NCBI RefSeq assembly: GCF_003751265.1
Contig: NZ_RJKN01000004.1
Location: forward strand, 248,001 to 312,000
Source of the DNA: Pseudokineococcus lusitanus
GTDB taxonomy: Bacteria; Actinomycetota; Actinomycetes; Actinomycetales; Quadrisphaeraceae
Direction of reading: 5' to 3'
Length of the DNA stretch: 64,000 nt
The notes below the pieces were generated by a model. That model was given only the letters and a program-made list of their open reading frames with translations. It was not told where the DNA came from and did no database searches. Shown here in pieces: positions 17,371 through 26,456 of the stretch. Both the position numbers and the translations under genes were made by a program. Numbering within the stretch: position 1 is the stretch's first letter; the number at the start of each line of letters is the position of its first letter.

Positions 17371-18354
17371 TCAGCCGATCCCGGCGTAGCTGTGCTCGCC
17401 CGGGAAGAAGACGTTGACGACGCCGTAGTTGACGAGGATGCAGGCGAAGCCGGCGATGGCCAGGTAGGCCGAGCGGCGGCCGTCCCACCCCCGCGTGGCG
17501 CGGGCGTGGAGGTAGGCGGCGTAGACGACCCAGATGACGAAGGTCCACACCTCCTTGGGGTCCCAGCCCCAGTACCGGCCCCACGCCCGCTCGGCCCAGA
17601 TGGCACCGGCGACGAGGGTGAAGGACCACAGCGGGAAGGACACCGCGATGAGGCGGTAGGCGGCCCGCTCGAGCTCGACCGAGCCCGGCAGGCGCTCCAT
17701 GAAGGCGCCGCGGCGCGCGGGGCGGCCGGCGGCGGCCATCCGCTCGCGGCGGTCCTGGACGAGCTGCAGGACGTTGGCCGAGAAGGCGATGACGAAGAGC
17801 GCCGAGCTCACCGCCGCCACCGACACGTGGATGACGAGCCAGTAGCTCTGGAGGGCGGGGACGAGCTGCGCCGACTCCGTGTAGAGGACGGCCAGCGCCA
17901 CGCCGAGGCTGAGCAGCACGGGCCCGACGACGAAGACGCCGAGGTAGCGCAGGTCGCGGCGCAGGAGCACGACGCAGAAGACCGCCGTGACGACGGCCGA
18001 GCCCGTCAGCGAGAACTCGTACATGTTGCCCCACGGCACCCGGTGCGCCGAGAGCCCGCGGGTGACGACGGCGGCGCCGTGGAGCAGGAGGGCGAGCCAC
18101 GTCGTCGTCACGCCGACCGCGGCGGCGCCGCGGCGGACGCGGACGACGTCGCCGCCCTCCGTCGCCGTGGCGGTGTCCTCGCCCGCGCCGCCGGCGCCGA
18201 CGAGCGTGCGGCTGCGCGCCGTGGCGCCCGCGACGACCTCGCGGGTGCGGCCGCGGCCGGAGAGGTCCAGCGCGAAGGCGACGAACGCCAGCACGTAGAC
18301 GCTCATGGCCGAGTAGACGAGGAGGTTGCTCGTCGCGGCGAGGGACGCGTCCAT
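17371..18354 (-). CDS. ccsB: CcsB/CcsA-type cytochrome c biogenesis protein
   Basis: 327 residues, about eight membrane helices. WGRYWGWDPKEVWTF (about 270-284) is the Trp-rich haem-handling (WWD) motif of system II cytochrome c synthetases, with conserved His residues in flanking loops. With ResB it moves haem across the membrane and attaches it to apocytochrome c. It lies one base after resB in the same leftward operon tlpA-ccdA-resB-ccsB and ends at the palindromic terminator. Confidence 0.92.
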   Translation of the reverse strand: MDASLAATSNLLVYSAMSVYVLAFVAFALDLSGRGRTREVVAGATARSRTLVGAGGAGEDTATATEGGDVVRVRRGAAAVGVTTTWLALLLHGAAVVTRGLSAHRVPWGNMYEFSLTGSAVVTAVFCVVLLRRDLRYLGVFVVGPVLLSLGVALAVLYTESAQLVPALQSYWLVIHVSVAAVSSALFVIAFSANVLQLVQDRRERMAAAGRPARRGAFMERLPGSVELERAAYRLIAVSFPLWSFTLVAGAIWAERAWGRYWGWDPKEVWTFVIWVVYAAYLHARATRGWDGRRSAYLAIAGFACILVNYGVVNVFFPGEHSYAGIG

Positions 18355-18355
18355 G

Positions 18356-20152
18356 TCAGCTCCCGGAGGTGGTGCCGGTGGGGCCGGACTCGCGTCCGGT
18401 CGGGGTGGTGCCCGCGGGACCGCCGGGGGCGGGGGCGTCCGACCGCGGGGACGTCCCCAGGGTACGGGCGAGCGTGCCGACCTCCGCCGCGAGGCCCGCG
18501 TCCTCGCCGCGGGCCAGACCCGCGACCTCGACGCGGTCGCCCCGGACCCGGACGAAGACCCGGCGGCGGGGGGTGAACAGCGAGGCGGTGAGGCCGGCGA
18601 TGGCGAGGACGGAGAAGCCGAGGGCCGGCAGGCGGCCCGGGTCGGCGCGGACGGTCAGTCCCGCGAAGCGCGGCAGCGCGTCGAGCGTGCCCCCGGCGAC
18701 GGACTCGGCCTCCGTGGCGTCGGGGTAGCCGAACGTGAGGGTGCCGCGGCCGCCCGGCAGCTCCACGGACCGGCCGGGGGTCATCGCCACCGACCACGGA
18801 GTGCCGTCGTCGCGCGTCATCTGCTCCATGCCCTGGGTGTCGAGCTCGTAGACGTTGACCGGCCGCCCGTCGTTGACCGCGCCGAGGTCGCCGACGAAGC
18901 CGGTGAGCACCAGGAGGGGGTCGCGGGCGTCGGGGTAGATCGACCGCGGGCCGAGGTCGTCGACGACGGCGGTCGGCAGGAATGCCCCGGTGAAGCCCAT
19001 CTGCTCGGGGCGGGAGCCGAGCACCTTCACGACGCCGACGGAGCTGTAGAAGTCGTCCTGGGCGAGGAAGGGCGTCGGCTCCGAGTAGACGACGCGGTCC
19101 TCGGAGTCCGTGACGGTGATGACGGGCGCGTACCCGTTGCCGGCGAGGTAGATCTCCGCGCCGCCCGCGTGGAGCGGCTCGTTGACGCGGATGACGTCGC
19201 TCTCGACGTCGCCGTCGCCGCGGTCGACCTCGACCTGGGCCTCGAAATCACGGGGAGCGCCGTACTGACCACCGAGCGCCTCCTCGAAGTCGACCGTCAG
19301 GCCGTCGAGGGCGACCGTGAAGGGCGCGAGGTCGTCCGGCTGCACCCAGACGCCGGGCGTGAAGGTGTCGTAGCGGGCGACCGTGTTGGAGAAGCCCTGC
19401 CCCACGGGCACGACGACCTGCGCGCGGTAGCTGAGGAGGCTGGACGCCGCGAGGGCGAGGAGCAGCCCTACGAGCGACAGGTGGAAGACGAGGTTGCCGG
19501 TCTCGCGCAGGTGCCCCTTCTCGGCGGACACCGAGCCGCCGCGGGCCGCGGCGCCCTCCCGGGGCGTGCGGACGTCGACCCGGTAGCGGCGCCGGCGCAG
19601 CTCGGCGGCGGCCGCCTCGAGCGTGGCCTCCGCCGTCGTGCCGGCCGCCGGCACGACGACGCGGTGCTCGGGCAGGCGCTCGAGCCGGGACGGCGTCCGC
19701 GGCGGGCGCGAGCGCCACGCCGTCCACTGCCGGCGGCTGCGGGGCAGGACGCACCCCACGAGCGAGACGAAGAGCAGGAGGTAGATGGCCGAGAACCACG
19801 GCGAGCTGTAGACGTCGAAGGCGCCCACCCGCTCGAGCCACGGCGCGAGGACGGGGTGCTCCTCGGTGTAGGCGACGACGGCCGCCGGGTCGATGGGCGT
19901 CTGCGGGACGACCGAGCCGGGCACCGCCGCCACGGCGAGCAGGAGGAGCAGCAGGAGGGCGACGCGCATGCTCGTCAGCTGCCGCCAGACGAAGCGGAGG
20001 GTGCCGACGACGCCGAGGCGCGGCTGGACGGGCGGGCCCGAGCCGTCGGAGGTGCGGTCGCCGCGGGCGGCCGCCGCGCCGACGTCGCTGCCGCGCCCGT
20101 CCCGGTCCGTGGACCGGTCCGCGCCCTGGTCCGCGCCCTGGTCCGCGCTCAC
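18356..20152 (-). CDS. resB: ResB, cytochrome c biogenesis protein
   Basis: 598 residues. The hydrophobic segments and the large extracytoplasmic loop of ResB are visible, with haem-side [13 protein letters not shown] (about 235-248) and a C-terminal helix before [11 protein letters not shown]. The GTG start overlaps the ccdA stop as GTGA, indicating translational coupling. The N-terminal 45 residues are acidic and include a short tandem repeat ([10 protein letters not shown]) from a 12-bp DNA repeat near 20120-20145. The C-terminal 40 residues are Gly/Thr/Pro-rich. Partner of CcsB in system II. Confidence 0.92.
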   Translation of the reverse strand: MSADQGADQGADRSTDRDGRGSDVGAAAARGDRTSDGSGPPVQPRLGVVGTLRFVWRQLTSMRVALLLLLLLAVAAVPGSVVPQTPIDPAAVVAYTEEHPVLAPWLERVGAFDVYSSPWFSAIYLLLFVSLVGCVLPRSRRQWTAWRSRPPRTPSRLERLPEHRVVVPAAGTTAEATLEAAAAELRRRRYRVDVRTPREGAAARGGSVSAEKGHLRETGNLVFHLSLVGLLLALAASSLLSYRAQVVVPVGQGFSNTVARYDTFTPGVWVQPDDLAPFTVALDGLTVDFEEALGGQYGAPRDFEAQVEVDRGDGDVESDVIRVNEPLHAGGAEIYLAGNGYAPVITVTDSEDRVVYSEPTPFLAQDDFYSSVGVVKVLGSRPEQMGFTGAFLPTAVVDDLGPRSIYPDARDPLLVLTGFVGDLGAVNDGRPVNVYELDTQGMEQMTRDDGTPWSVAMTPGRSVELPGGRGTLTFGYPDATEAESVAGGTLDALPRFAGLTVRADPGRLPALGFSVLAIAGLTASLFTPRRRVFVRVRGDRVEVAGLARGEDAGLAAEVGTLARTLGTSPRSDAPAPGGPAGTTPTGRESGPTGTTSGS

Positions 20153-20928
20153 AGCAGCGCCCAGTCGTAGAAGCGGGTGCCGAGGGCGCTCGTCCAGCTC
20201 GCCCACACGCCCGTGACGAGCAGGACCCCGACGACGACGAGGACGGCGCCGCCGAGGCGCGTCAGGGCGAGGCGGTGGCGGCGCAGCACCTCGACGCCCC
20301 GGGCGCCGCGGCTCGCGGCGAGCGCGACGAGGAGGAAGGGCACCCCGAGGCCGACGCAGTAGGCGACGGCGAGCAGGACGCTGCGGGAGCCGGAGCCGGA
20401 GACGAAGGACAGCGACGTGATGGCCGCGAGCGTCGGGCCCATGCACGGCGTCCAGCCGAGGCCGAAGACGACGCCGAGCAGCGGTGCCCCGGCGAGGCCC
20501 GGCCGCGGCCGGCGGCGCACCGCGACCTCCCGGCCGAGCACGGGCAGCGCCGGCAGGACGCCCGCGAAGGACAGCCCGAGGAGCACGACGACCACACCCA
20601 GCACGCGGGCGATCTCGGTGCCCCACTCCTGGAGGAGACCGCCGAGCGCCCCCGCGGTGAAGCCGAGGACGACGAAGACGACGCTGAAGCCGAGGACGAA
20701 GAGGAGCGCCCCGAGGACGAGCCGGCCGCGACGCTGCCGCTCGAGGTCGACGCCCGTGAGGCCGGTGACGTAGCCGAGGTACCCCGGGACGAGCGGCAGC
20801 ACGCAGGGCGACACGAAGGAGACGAGGCCCGCGAGCGCCGCGACGGGCAGCGCGAGGAGGACGGGCCCCGAGAAGGCGACCGCGCCGAGGGCGTCCGGGG
20901 CCCCGGCGGTGGCGAGCACCGCCGTCAC
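20149..20928 (-). CDS. ccdA: CcdA, thiol-disulfide interchange membrane protein
   Basis: 259 residues, six or seven helices. The two redox cysteines lie in [17 protein letters not shown] (near residue 46) and [10 protein letters not shown] (near residue 158). CcdA passes reducing power from cytoplasmic thioredoxin to the TlpA-like lipoprotein so that apocytochrome haem-binding cysteines stay reduced. The GTG start overlaps the tlpA stop (GTGA), and its own stop overlaps the resB start. Confidence 0.93.
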   Translation of the reverse strand: MTAVLATAGAPDALGAVAFSGPVLLALPVAALAGLVSFVSPCVLPLVPGYLGYVTGLTGVDLERQRRGRLVLGALLFVLGFSVVFVVLGFTAGALGGLLQEWGTEIARVLGVVVVLLGLSFAGVLPALPVLGREVAVRRRPRPGLAGAPLLGVVFGLGWTPCMGPTLAAITSLSFVSGSGSRSVLLAVAYCVGLGVPFLLVALAASRGARGVEVLRRHRLALTRLGGAVLVVVGVLLVTGVWASWTSALGTRFYDWALL

Positions 20929-21530
20929 CTGGCCTCCGCGACGGCGTCGCCGATGACGGTGCGCAGGGTGGCGGGGTCGGCGATGCCGAGGAAGCGGGCG
21001 GCCACGCGGCCCTCGGCGTCGAGCACGAGGGTCGTGGGGGTCGCCGACGGCGGGAGCTCGCCCCGCAGCGCCAGCACGCCCTCGCCGTCGCGGTCGAGCA
21101 GCGAGGGGTAGCCCACGCCGAACTCCTCCTCGAAGGCCTCGGCCTGGGCGGCCCCGTCCCGCGTGTTGATGCCGAGGAACTGCACGCCGTCGGCCGCGGT
21201 CTCCTCGGCGACGGCGACGAGGTCGGGCGCCTCGACCCGGCAGGGGCCGCAGGCGGCGAACCACGTGTTGAGGACGACGGGCGCCCCGCGCCACTCCGTC
21301 ACGTCGACGGTCTCGCCCTTCAGCGTGGTGCCGACGAGCTCGACCGGGTCGCCGCGGTCGTCGGGAGCCAGCTGGACGAGGCTGCCGTCGCCGGAGACGT
21401 ACCCCTGGTCGACGGCGCCGTCCGCGCCCGCCTCGCTCGTCGAGCAGCCGCCCGCGACGAGGGCGGCCCCGAGGGCGGCGGCGACGACGAGGGGACGGCC
21501 GACGGTGCGCTGCGCTGCTCGGGTGCCCAC
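20925..21530 (-). CDS. TlpA/ResA-type thioredoxin-like lipoprotein
   Basis: 201 residues. Signal peptide with a lipobox-like site ending at Cys29 (VAGGC), then a thioredoxin fold with CGPC at 94-97 in [11 protein letters not shown] and the cis-Pro region in [10 protein letters not shown]. It reduces apocytochrome c outside the membrane, fed by CcdA. It is the first gene of the operon and coupled to ccdA by GTGA. GACCCT lies 7 nt before the start as a weak -10. Confidence 0.9.
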   Translation of the reverse strand: MGTRAAQRTVGRPLVVAAALGAALVAGGCSTSEAGADGAVDQGYVSGDGSLVQLAPDDRGDPVELVGTTLKGETVDVTEWRGAPVVLNTWFAACGPCRVEAPDLVAVAEETAADGVQFLGINTRDGAAQAEAFEEEFGVGYPSLLDRDGEGVLALRGELPPSATPTTLVLDAEGRVAARFLGIADPATLRTVIGDAVAEAR

Positions 21531-21615
21531 GACCTCGAGGGTCCCACACGGAACCTGGCAGTCCCCTGGGAGCAGGGCGCCGCCGGCCGCCCGGCGGCGG
21601 GGCCGGACGTGAGGG

Positions 21616-22296
21616 TCAGGCGCCGGGGACGGGGTTCGCGCCGGGCAGGAGGTCGGCGGCCGGCTCGCGGTAGGTGACGCCGACGAGGCGGTGCCCGACG
21701 TAGTGCAGCGAGGTGAGGCTGGCGAGGCTGCACTGCCGCTTGCGCGGGTCGTGCACGTAGCGCCGCCCCTCGGCCGCGAGCCGGGCCACCCAGATGGGCA
21801 GCTGGTGGCTGACGAGGAGCGCCTCGCGCCCCTCCGCCCGCACGCGCGCCTCGTCCGCGGCCGCGTGCATGCGGGCCGCCTGCTCGACGTAGGGCTCGCC
21901 CCAGCTCGGCACCACCGGGTTGCGGAGCTTCCACCAGTGCCGCGGCTTGCCGAGGGCGCCGTCGCCGACGCCGACCGTCAGCCCCTGGAACTGGTTGCCC
22001 GCCTCGATGAGCCGCTCGTCCGTGCCGACCTCGAGGCCCAGCGCCGCCGCCGTCGGCCGCGCGGTCTGCTGCGCGCGCTCCAGCGGCGAGGCGACGACGA
22101 GCGCGAGGTCGGCGCCCGTCGCCACGAGGTGCTCGGCCACCCGGTCGGCCATCGCGAGGCCGCGCTCGGAGAGCCGGAAGCCGGGGAGGCGCCCGTAGAG
22201 CACGCCCTCGGGGTTGTGGACCTCGCCGTGGCGCAGGAGGTGGACGACGGTGCGCGCCGTCGGGTCGGGCAGCGGCGCGGGAGCGTCGGCAGGCAT
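21616..22296 (-). CDS. Histidine phosphatase family protein
   Basis: 226 residues. The catalytic RHGE motif is in HLLRHGEVHN (about 20-29), a conserved Arg in SPLERAQQT, and the second His in LLVSHQLPIW (about 163-172). The phosphoglycerate-mutase-like fold is clear; the substrate is not. The ending with YVHDPRKRQCSLASLTS is typical of the MSMEG/actinobacterial branch. CAGGAT lies 6 nt before the ATG as a weak leaderless -10. Same strand as the AAA ATPase upstream (65-bp gap). Confidence 0.85.
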   Translation of the reverse strand: MPADAPAPLPDPTARTVVHLLRHGEVHNPEGVLYGRLPGFRLSERGLAMADRVAEHLVATGADLALVVASPLERAQQTARPTAAALGLEVGTDERLIEAGNQFQGLTVGVGDGALGKPRHWWKLRNPVVPSWGEPYVEQAARMHAAADEARVRAEGREALLVSHQLPIWVARLAAEGRRYVHDPRKRQCSLASLTSLHYVGHRLVGVTYREPAADLLPGANPVPGA

Positions 22297-22361
22297 GGGC
22301 GCATCCTGCCGGACGCGGTCCGTCGGGTCGGGGCGCCCCGCACGCGCCGCCCGGGCGCCGC

Positions 22362-23108
22362 TCAGGCGCCGGGCCGGACGTGCCGCAGGTAGCGCTCCGG
22401 GGCGTCGAGGAACGAGCGCCAGTGCCGGACGACGTCGAGGTCCTCCCAGGCGACCTCCTCGAGACCCCGCTCCGAGACCTCGAGCAGCCGGGCGCCCGGC
22501 AGGGCCGCGACGAGCGGCGAGTGGGTGGCGACGACGACCTGCGCCCGGCCGGTGGCCACCTGCGCCGCCAGCACGCCGACGAGCGCCAGCTGGCTCTCGA
22601 AGGAGAGCGCCGACTCCGGCTCGTCGAGGAGGAAGAGGCCGCTGTCGTCGAAGTGGTCCTCGAGGACGTCGAGGAAGGACTCGCCGTGGCTCATGAGGCG
22701 GCGGTCGGTCCGCGCCGCCGACCGCTCGACGAGGTCGCCGAAGAGCGTGTGCATCGTCTCGGCGCGCAGGAAGTAGCCCCACCGCGAGGCGCCCGCGCCG
22801 CGCACCAGCCGGAGCGAGCCGGCGAGCGGGGACAGGTCGGCGGAGCGGTCCTCCCAGTGCCGGGTGTTGCCCGTGCCGCCGCCGCCGGGCAGGCCGAACG
22901 CCGTCGCGATCCCCTCGACGAGCGTCGACTTGCCCGCCCCGTTGGCCCCCACGAGCACCGTGGCCGGCCCGAGGTCGAGCCCCTCGTCGACGACCTGGCG
23001 CACCGCCGCGATCGTCCCGGGCCACGTGTCGCGGCGCAGCGGCTCCTTCGGCTGCTCCTCGACCCGACGGACGGGCAGGCCCCAGTCGATCGTGACGTCG
23101 TCGTCCAT
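22362..23108 (-). CDS. Small AAA / ABC-type ATPase
   Basis: 248 residues. Walker A VGANGAGKST (about 53-62), an ABC-like signature MSHGESFLDVL (about 139-149), Walker B LFLLDEPESALS (about 158-169) and the switch His in VVVATHSPLV. The layout matches the small soluble AAA_21-type ATPases whose partners are often unknown. A strong Shine-Dalgarno (GGAGGGG) lies just before the ATG. The upstream gap contains three 41-bp-spaced repeats. No nuclease or toxin partner is visible next to it. Confidence 0.85.
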   Translation of the reverse strand: MDDDVTIDWGLPVRRVEEQPKEPLRRDTWPGTIAAVRQVVDEGLDLGPATVLVGANGAGKSTLVEGIATAFGLPGGGGTGNTRHWEDRSADLSPLAGSLRLVRGAGASRWGYFLRAETMHTLFGDLVERSAARTDRRLMSHGESFLDVLEDHFDDSGLFLLDEPESALSFESQLALVGVLAAQVATGRAQVVVATHSPLVAALPGARLLEVSERGLEEVAWEDLDVVRHWRSFLDAPERYLRHVRPGA

Positions 23109-23126
23109 CCCGCCCCTCCCCCGCCC

Positions 23127-23228
23127 GTGAAGTAGACGCCGACTTCCCTCTCAGGACCCTCGCAGGCGTGAAGTAGACGCCGACTTCACCCTCGGGGGCC
23201 CCGGGAACGTGAAGAAGACGCCGACGTC
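23127..23228. repeat. Three-copy 41-bp-period dyad repeat
   Basis: Copies of a 20-bp unit begin at 23127, 23168 and 23209, exactly 41 bp apart. Each is a dyad of form GTGAAGT-8 nt-ACTTCAC (perfect in copy 2; copy 1 ends ACTTCCC, copy 3 has GAAGA and ACGTC) around the constant AGACGCCG. The array lies between the start of the ATPase gene and the stop of hemL, both leftward. It may be an operator cluster for the ATPase gene or a repeated extragenic element. Confidence 0.8.
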
Positions 23229-23247
23229 ACCGGCAGCTGTGCCCCGC

Positions 23248-24624
23248 TCAGGTGCCCGTCTGGCCCGCGACGCTGCTCTGCGAGCGGGCGGCGGCCTGCG
23301 CCGCCCGCGGGAGCGCCTCGAGGACGCGGCCGACGGCCTCGTCGTCGTGCGACGCCGAGAGGAACCACGCCTCGAAGGCGCTGGGCGGCAGGTGGACGCC
23401 GTCGGCGAGCATCGACTGGAAGAAGGCGGCGTAGGCCTGGAGGTCCTGGCGGCGGGCGCCGGCGTAGTCGTGCACCTCGTCGCCCGTAAAGAAGACCGTG
23501 AACATGTTGCCGGCGGCCGAGACGGTGTGCGGCACACCGGCGTCGGAGAGGGCGGCGGAGGCGGCCGCGGAGAGCGTCGCCGCCGTCCGGTCGAGGTGGG
23601 CGTACACCTCGGGCGTGCACAGCCGCAGCGTGGTGAGGCCCGCGGCGGTGGCCAGCGGGTTCCCCGACAGCGTGCCCGCCTGGTAGACGGGGCCCGCAGG
23701 GGCGAGCGAGGACATGACGTCGGCCCGCCCGCCGAGGGCCGCGGCGGGCAGCCCGCCGCCCATCACCTTGCCGAAGGTCATGAGGTCGGGGGCACCGGCC
23801 TCGCCGTCGTCGCCCGCGCCCTGCGGGCCCTCGAGGCCGTACCAGCCCGACGCCGAGACGCGGAAGCCGGTCATCACCTCGTCGCTGACGAGGAGGGCGC
23901 CGTGCTCGCGCGTGAGCCGGCGCATGAGCGCCGTGAAGCCGGGCCGGGGCGGGACGACGCCCATGTTGCCCGCGGCGGCCTCGGTGACGAGCGCCGCGAC
24001 GCGGGGCCCGTGCTCGGCGAAGGCCGCCTCGAGCGCCTCGGGGTCGTTCCACGGGACGACGACGGTGTCGGCGGCCGTCGCCCCGGTGACGCCGGGGCTG
24101 TCCGGGAGGCCGAGCGTCGCGACGCCGGAGCCCGCCGCGGCCAGCAGCGTGTCGACGTGGCCGTGGTAGTGCCCGGCGAACTTCACGACGACGGAGCGGC
24201 CCGTGAAGCCGCGGGCGAGCCGGACGGCGCTCATGACGGCCTCGGTGCCCGAGCTCGTGAGGCGGACCATCTCCACGGGGGCGACGCGGCCGACGATCTC
24301 CTCGGCCAGCTCCACCTCGCGCTGCGTCGGCGTGCCGAACGACGTCCCGAGCCCCACGGCCTCCTGCACCGCGGCGACGACCTCCGGGTGCGCGTGGCCG
24401 AGGATCATCGGCCCCCACGAGCAGACGAGGTCGACGTACTCGCGGCCGTCGACGTCGCGCAGGTACGGGCCGCGGGCCGAGGCCATGAAGCGGGGCGTGC
24501 CGCCGACGGCGCCGAAGGCCCGCACCGGCGAGTTGACCCCGCCGGGCGTCACCTGCCGGGCGCGGTCGAACAGCGCCTCCGAGGTCGGGGCCGTCGCGGG
24601 GTAGGGGCGGTCGGGGGAGGGCAT
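23248..24624 (-). CDS. hemL: HemL, glutamate-1-semialdehyde 2,1-aminomutase
   Basis: 458 residues, PLP enzyme of the C5 haem pathway making 5-aminolevulinate. Lys286 in [13 protein letters not shown] carries [19 protein letters not shown] (124-139) and SDEVMTGFR (247-255) are the cofactor and substrate motifs. CAGGAT sits 7 nt before the ATG at 24624, favouring it over the ATG nine bases upstream. Other hem genes lie just beyond the MarR gene. Confidence 0.94.
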   Translation of the reverse strand: MPSPDRPYPATAPTSEALFDRARQVTPGGVNSPVRAFGAVGGTPRFMASARGPYLRDVDGREYVDLVCSWGPMILGHAHPEVVAAVQEAVGLGTSFGTPTQREVELAEEIVGRVAPVEMVRLTSSGTEAVMSAVRLARGFTGRSVVVKFAGHYHGHVDTLLAAAGSGVATLGLPDSPGVTGATAADTVVVPWNDPEALEAAFAEHGPRVAALVTEAAAGNMGVVPPRPGFTALMRRLTREHGALLVSDEVMTGFRVSASGWYGLEGPQGAGDDGEAGAPDLMTFGKVMGGGLPAAALGGRADVMSSLAPAGPVYQAGTLSGNPLATAAGLTTLRLCTPEVYAHLDRTAATLSAAASAALSDAGVPHTVSAAGNMFTVFFTGDEVHDYAGARRQDLQAYAAFFQSMLADGVHLPPSAFEAWFLSASHDDEAVGRVLEALPRAAQAAARSQSSVAGQTGT

Positions 24625-24675
24625 GGTCCCCATCCTGCCGCCGGGCCCCGCTCCCCCGCCCCTCGCCCTCCCCTC

Positions 24676-24700
24676 CCGCGACGTGTGCCGCACGTCGCGG
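24676..24700. terminator. Hairpin downstream of the MarR gene
   Basis: CCGCGACGTG (24676-24685) and CACGTCGCGG (24691-24700) form a perfect 10-bp stem, extended imperfectly by CCTCCC and GAGGGAGG outside it. It lies between the MarR stop and the hemL start. Confidence 0.6.
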
Positions 24701-24717
24701 TGAGGGAGGAGGCGGGG

Positions 24718-25245
24718 TCAGCCGCGCAGGCGCGCGGCGACCTTCTCGAGCGCGGCGCCGAGGGCGTCGAGCTCGTCGGGCCGCAGGACGTCCACGAGCA
24801 CCTCGCGCACGCCGGTGACGTGCAGCGGCGCCGTCCGCTCGAGCGCGGCCCGGCCCTCGTCGGTGATGACGCAGAGGACGCCGCGGCCGTCGTCGGGCGA
24901 CGCGCGTCGCTCCACGAGGCCGCGGATCTCCATCCGGCCCACGGTGTGCGTGAGGCGCGAGCGGGAGTGGACGAGGACGTAGGCCAGCTGCGACATCCGG
25001 AGGCCGCCGTCGTCGGCCTCGGACAGCCGCACGAGCACCTCGTACTCCTGGAGGGAGACCTCCGCGGCCGCCTCGTGCACGGCCCCGAGGTGGTCCCAGA
25101 GCCGCTGGGTGCCCTCGAGGTAGCTGCGCCAGACGCCCTGCTCGCGCGGGTCGAGCCAGCGGGTGGCGCCGTCGCCGGGGGTCCCGGGGGCCGTCACGGA
25201 GGGGTCCGGGGCGTCTCGGGGCGGTACCGCCGCGGCGGGAGGCAT
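24718..25245 (-). CDS. MarR-family transcriptional regulator
   Basis: 175 residues. Winged helix-turn-helix: LRMSQLAYVLVHSRSRLTHTVGRMEIRGLV is the recognition region (about 87-116), followed by the wing RRASPDDGRGVLCVITDEGRAAL. MarR proteins respond to small phenolic or oxidative signals. The position between hemB and hemL suggests, but does not show, a role in haem control. The promoter hexamer fixes ATG 25245. Confidence 0.88.
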   Translation of the reverse strand: MPPAAAVPPRDAPDPSVTAPGTPGDGATRWLDPREQGVWRSYLEGTQRLWDHLGAVHEAAAEVSLQEYEVLVRLSEADDGGLRMSQLAYVLVHSRSRLTHTVGRMEIRGLVERRASPDDGRGVLCVITDEGRAALERTAPLHVTGVREVLVDVLRPDELDALGAALEKVAARLRG

Positions 25246-25251
25246 GAGCGC

Positions 25252-25257
25252 ACCGTA
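25252..25257 (-). promoter_or_regulatory. -10 hexamer of the MarR gene (leaderless type)
   Basis: TACGGT on the minus strand ends 6 nt before ATG 25245. Confidence 0.5.
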
Positions 25258-25322
25258 GCCGCCGGGCACCGTCGGCCACCGCACATCGCCGCCGGGCGCG
25301 GCGCCGCGGCGGTCCGCGGTCG

Positions 25323-26315
25323 TCAGCCCCGGCGGAGCCAGCGGGCGGCCTCGACCGCCCAGTAGGTGAGGACCGCCCCGGCGCCGGCGCGGTGGATGCT
25401 CGTCAGCGTCTCGAGGATGGTCCGCTCCCGGTCGACCCAGCCGTTCGCCGCGGCGGCCTCGACCATCGCCAGCTCGCCGGACACCTGGTAGGCCCACACC
25501 GGCACGTCGACGGACGCGGCGACGTCGGACAGGACGTCGAGGTACGGCAGCGCCGGCTTGACCATGACGACGTCGGCGCCCTCCGCGACGTCGAGGCGCA
25601 CCTCGCGCAGCGCCTCGCGACGGTTGGCCGGGTCCTGCTGGTAGGTCCGGCGGTCGCCGACGAGCGTCGACTCGACGGCGTCGCGGAAGGGGCCGTAGAA
25701 GGCGGACGCGTACTTGGCGGCGTAGGCGAGGAGGACGACGTCCTGGCGGCCGGCGTCGTCGAGCGCCCGTCGCACCGCGCCGACCTGGCCGTCCATCATC
25801 CCGGAGAGGCCCAGGAGGCCGGCGCCCGCCGCGGCCTGCGCCAGCGCCGTCGCCGTGTACCGCTCGAGGGTGGCGTCGTTGTCGACCTCGCCGGCCCGTG
25901 GGCCGTCCTGGACGAGGACGCCGCAGTGGCCGTGGTCGGTGAACTCGTCGAGGCAGAGGTCCGCCATGACGACGGTGCGGTCGCCGACGGCGTCGGCCAC
26001 GGCGCGCAGGGCGACGTTGAGGACGCCGTCCTCGTCGTCGGCCGCGCTGCCGCGGGCGTCGCGGACCGCGGGGACGCCGAAGAGCATGATCCCGCCGACG
26101 CCGGCCTCGACCGCCTCGGAGGCGGCGTCGACGACGGAGGCGAGCGAGTGCTGGACGACGCCCGGCAGGCTCGCGACGGGCCGGGGGGCGTCGAGGCCCT
26201 CCTTGACGAAGACCGGCAGGACGAGCTGCTGCGGGTCGAGGTGCCGCTCGGCGACGAGCCCGCGCAGGGCGGGCGTCGCGCGCAGGCGCCGGGGGCGTTC
26301 GAGGGGGAAGGGCAC
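25323..26315 (-). CDS. hemB: HemB, porphobilinogen synthase
   Basis: 330 residues. The two Schiff-base lysines are Lys201 (AYAAKYASAFYGPF) and Lys253 (VMVKPALPYLD). The metal region ADLCLDEFTDHGHCGV (118-133) keeps Cys121 and Cys131, pointing to a zinc-type site. It condenses two 5-aminolevulinates. The start is GTG with GGGAGA upstream. It is separated from hemD by a strong hairpin, so it is probably transcribed apart from rex-hemACD. Confidence 0.95.
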   Translation of the reverse strand: MPFPLERPRRLRATPALRGLVAERHLDPQQLVLPVFVKEGLDAPRPVASLPGVVQHSLASVVDAASEAVEAGVGGIMLFGVPAVRDARGSAADDEDGVLNVALRAVADAVGDRTVVMADLCLDEFTDHGHCGVLVQDGPRAGEVDNDATLERYTATALAQAAAGAGLLGLSGMMDGQVGAVRRALDDAGRQDVVLLAYAAKYASAFYGPFRDAVESTLVGDRRTYQQDPANRREALREVRLDVAEGADVVMVKPALPYLDVLSDVAASVDVPVWAYQVSGELAMVEAAAANGWVDRERTILETLTSIHRAGAGAVLTYWAVEAARWLRRG

Positions 26316-26402
26316 GGCGGTCTCCCGAGGAGGTCTCGCTGGGGTGCGCGGGGTACGCGGCGGTACGGAGGGGCGGCCGCCGGGGCCGGGGCCGCCCGGG
26401 AC

Positions 26403-26438
26403 GGCGCCGCCCGCCCGCGGGGGCGGGCGGACGGCGCC
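26403..26438. terminator. Hairpin terminator after the rex-hemACD operon
   Basis: Arms of 16 bases (26403-26418 and 26423-26438, one mismatch) with a 4-nt loop, in the gap between the hemD stop and the hemB start. Confidence 0.65.
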
Positions 26439-26456
26439 GGGGGCAGGGCGGTCGGG

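Noticed and set aside
20100-20152. 12-bp tandem repeat in the resB N-terminus as a phase-variable tract
   Set aside because: A multiple-of-three unit with only two or three copies cannot switch the frame; it only lengthens an acidic tail.
22310-22345. Sequence resembling part of the island repeat (GGACGCGGTCCGTCGGGTCG)
   Set aside because: Only a short stretch matches and neither dyad arm set is complete; it is likely chance in GC-rich DNA.
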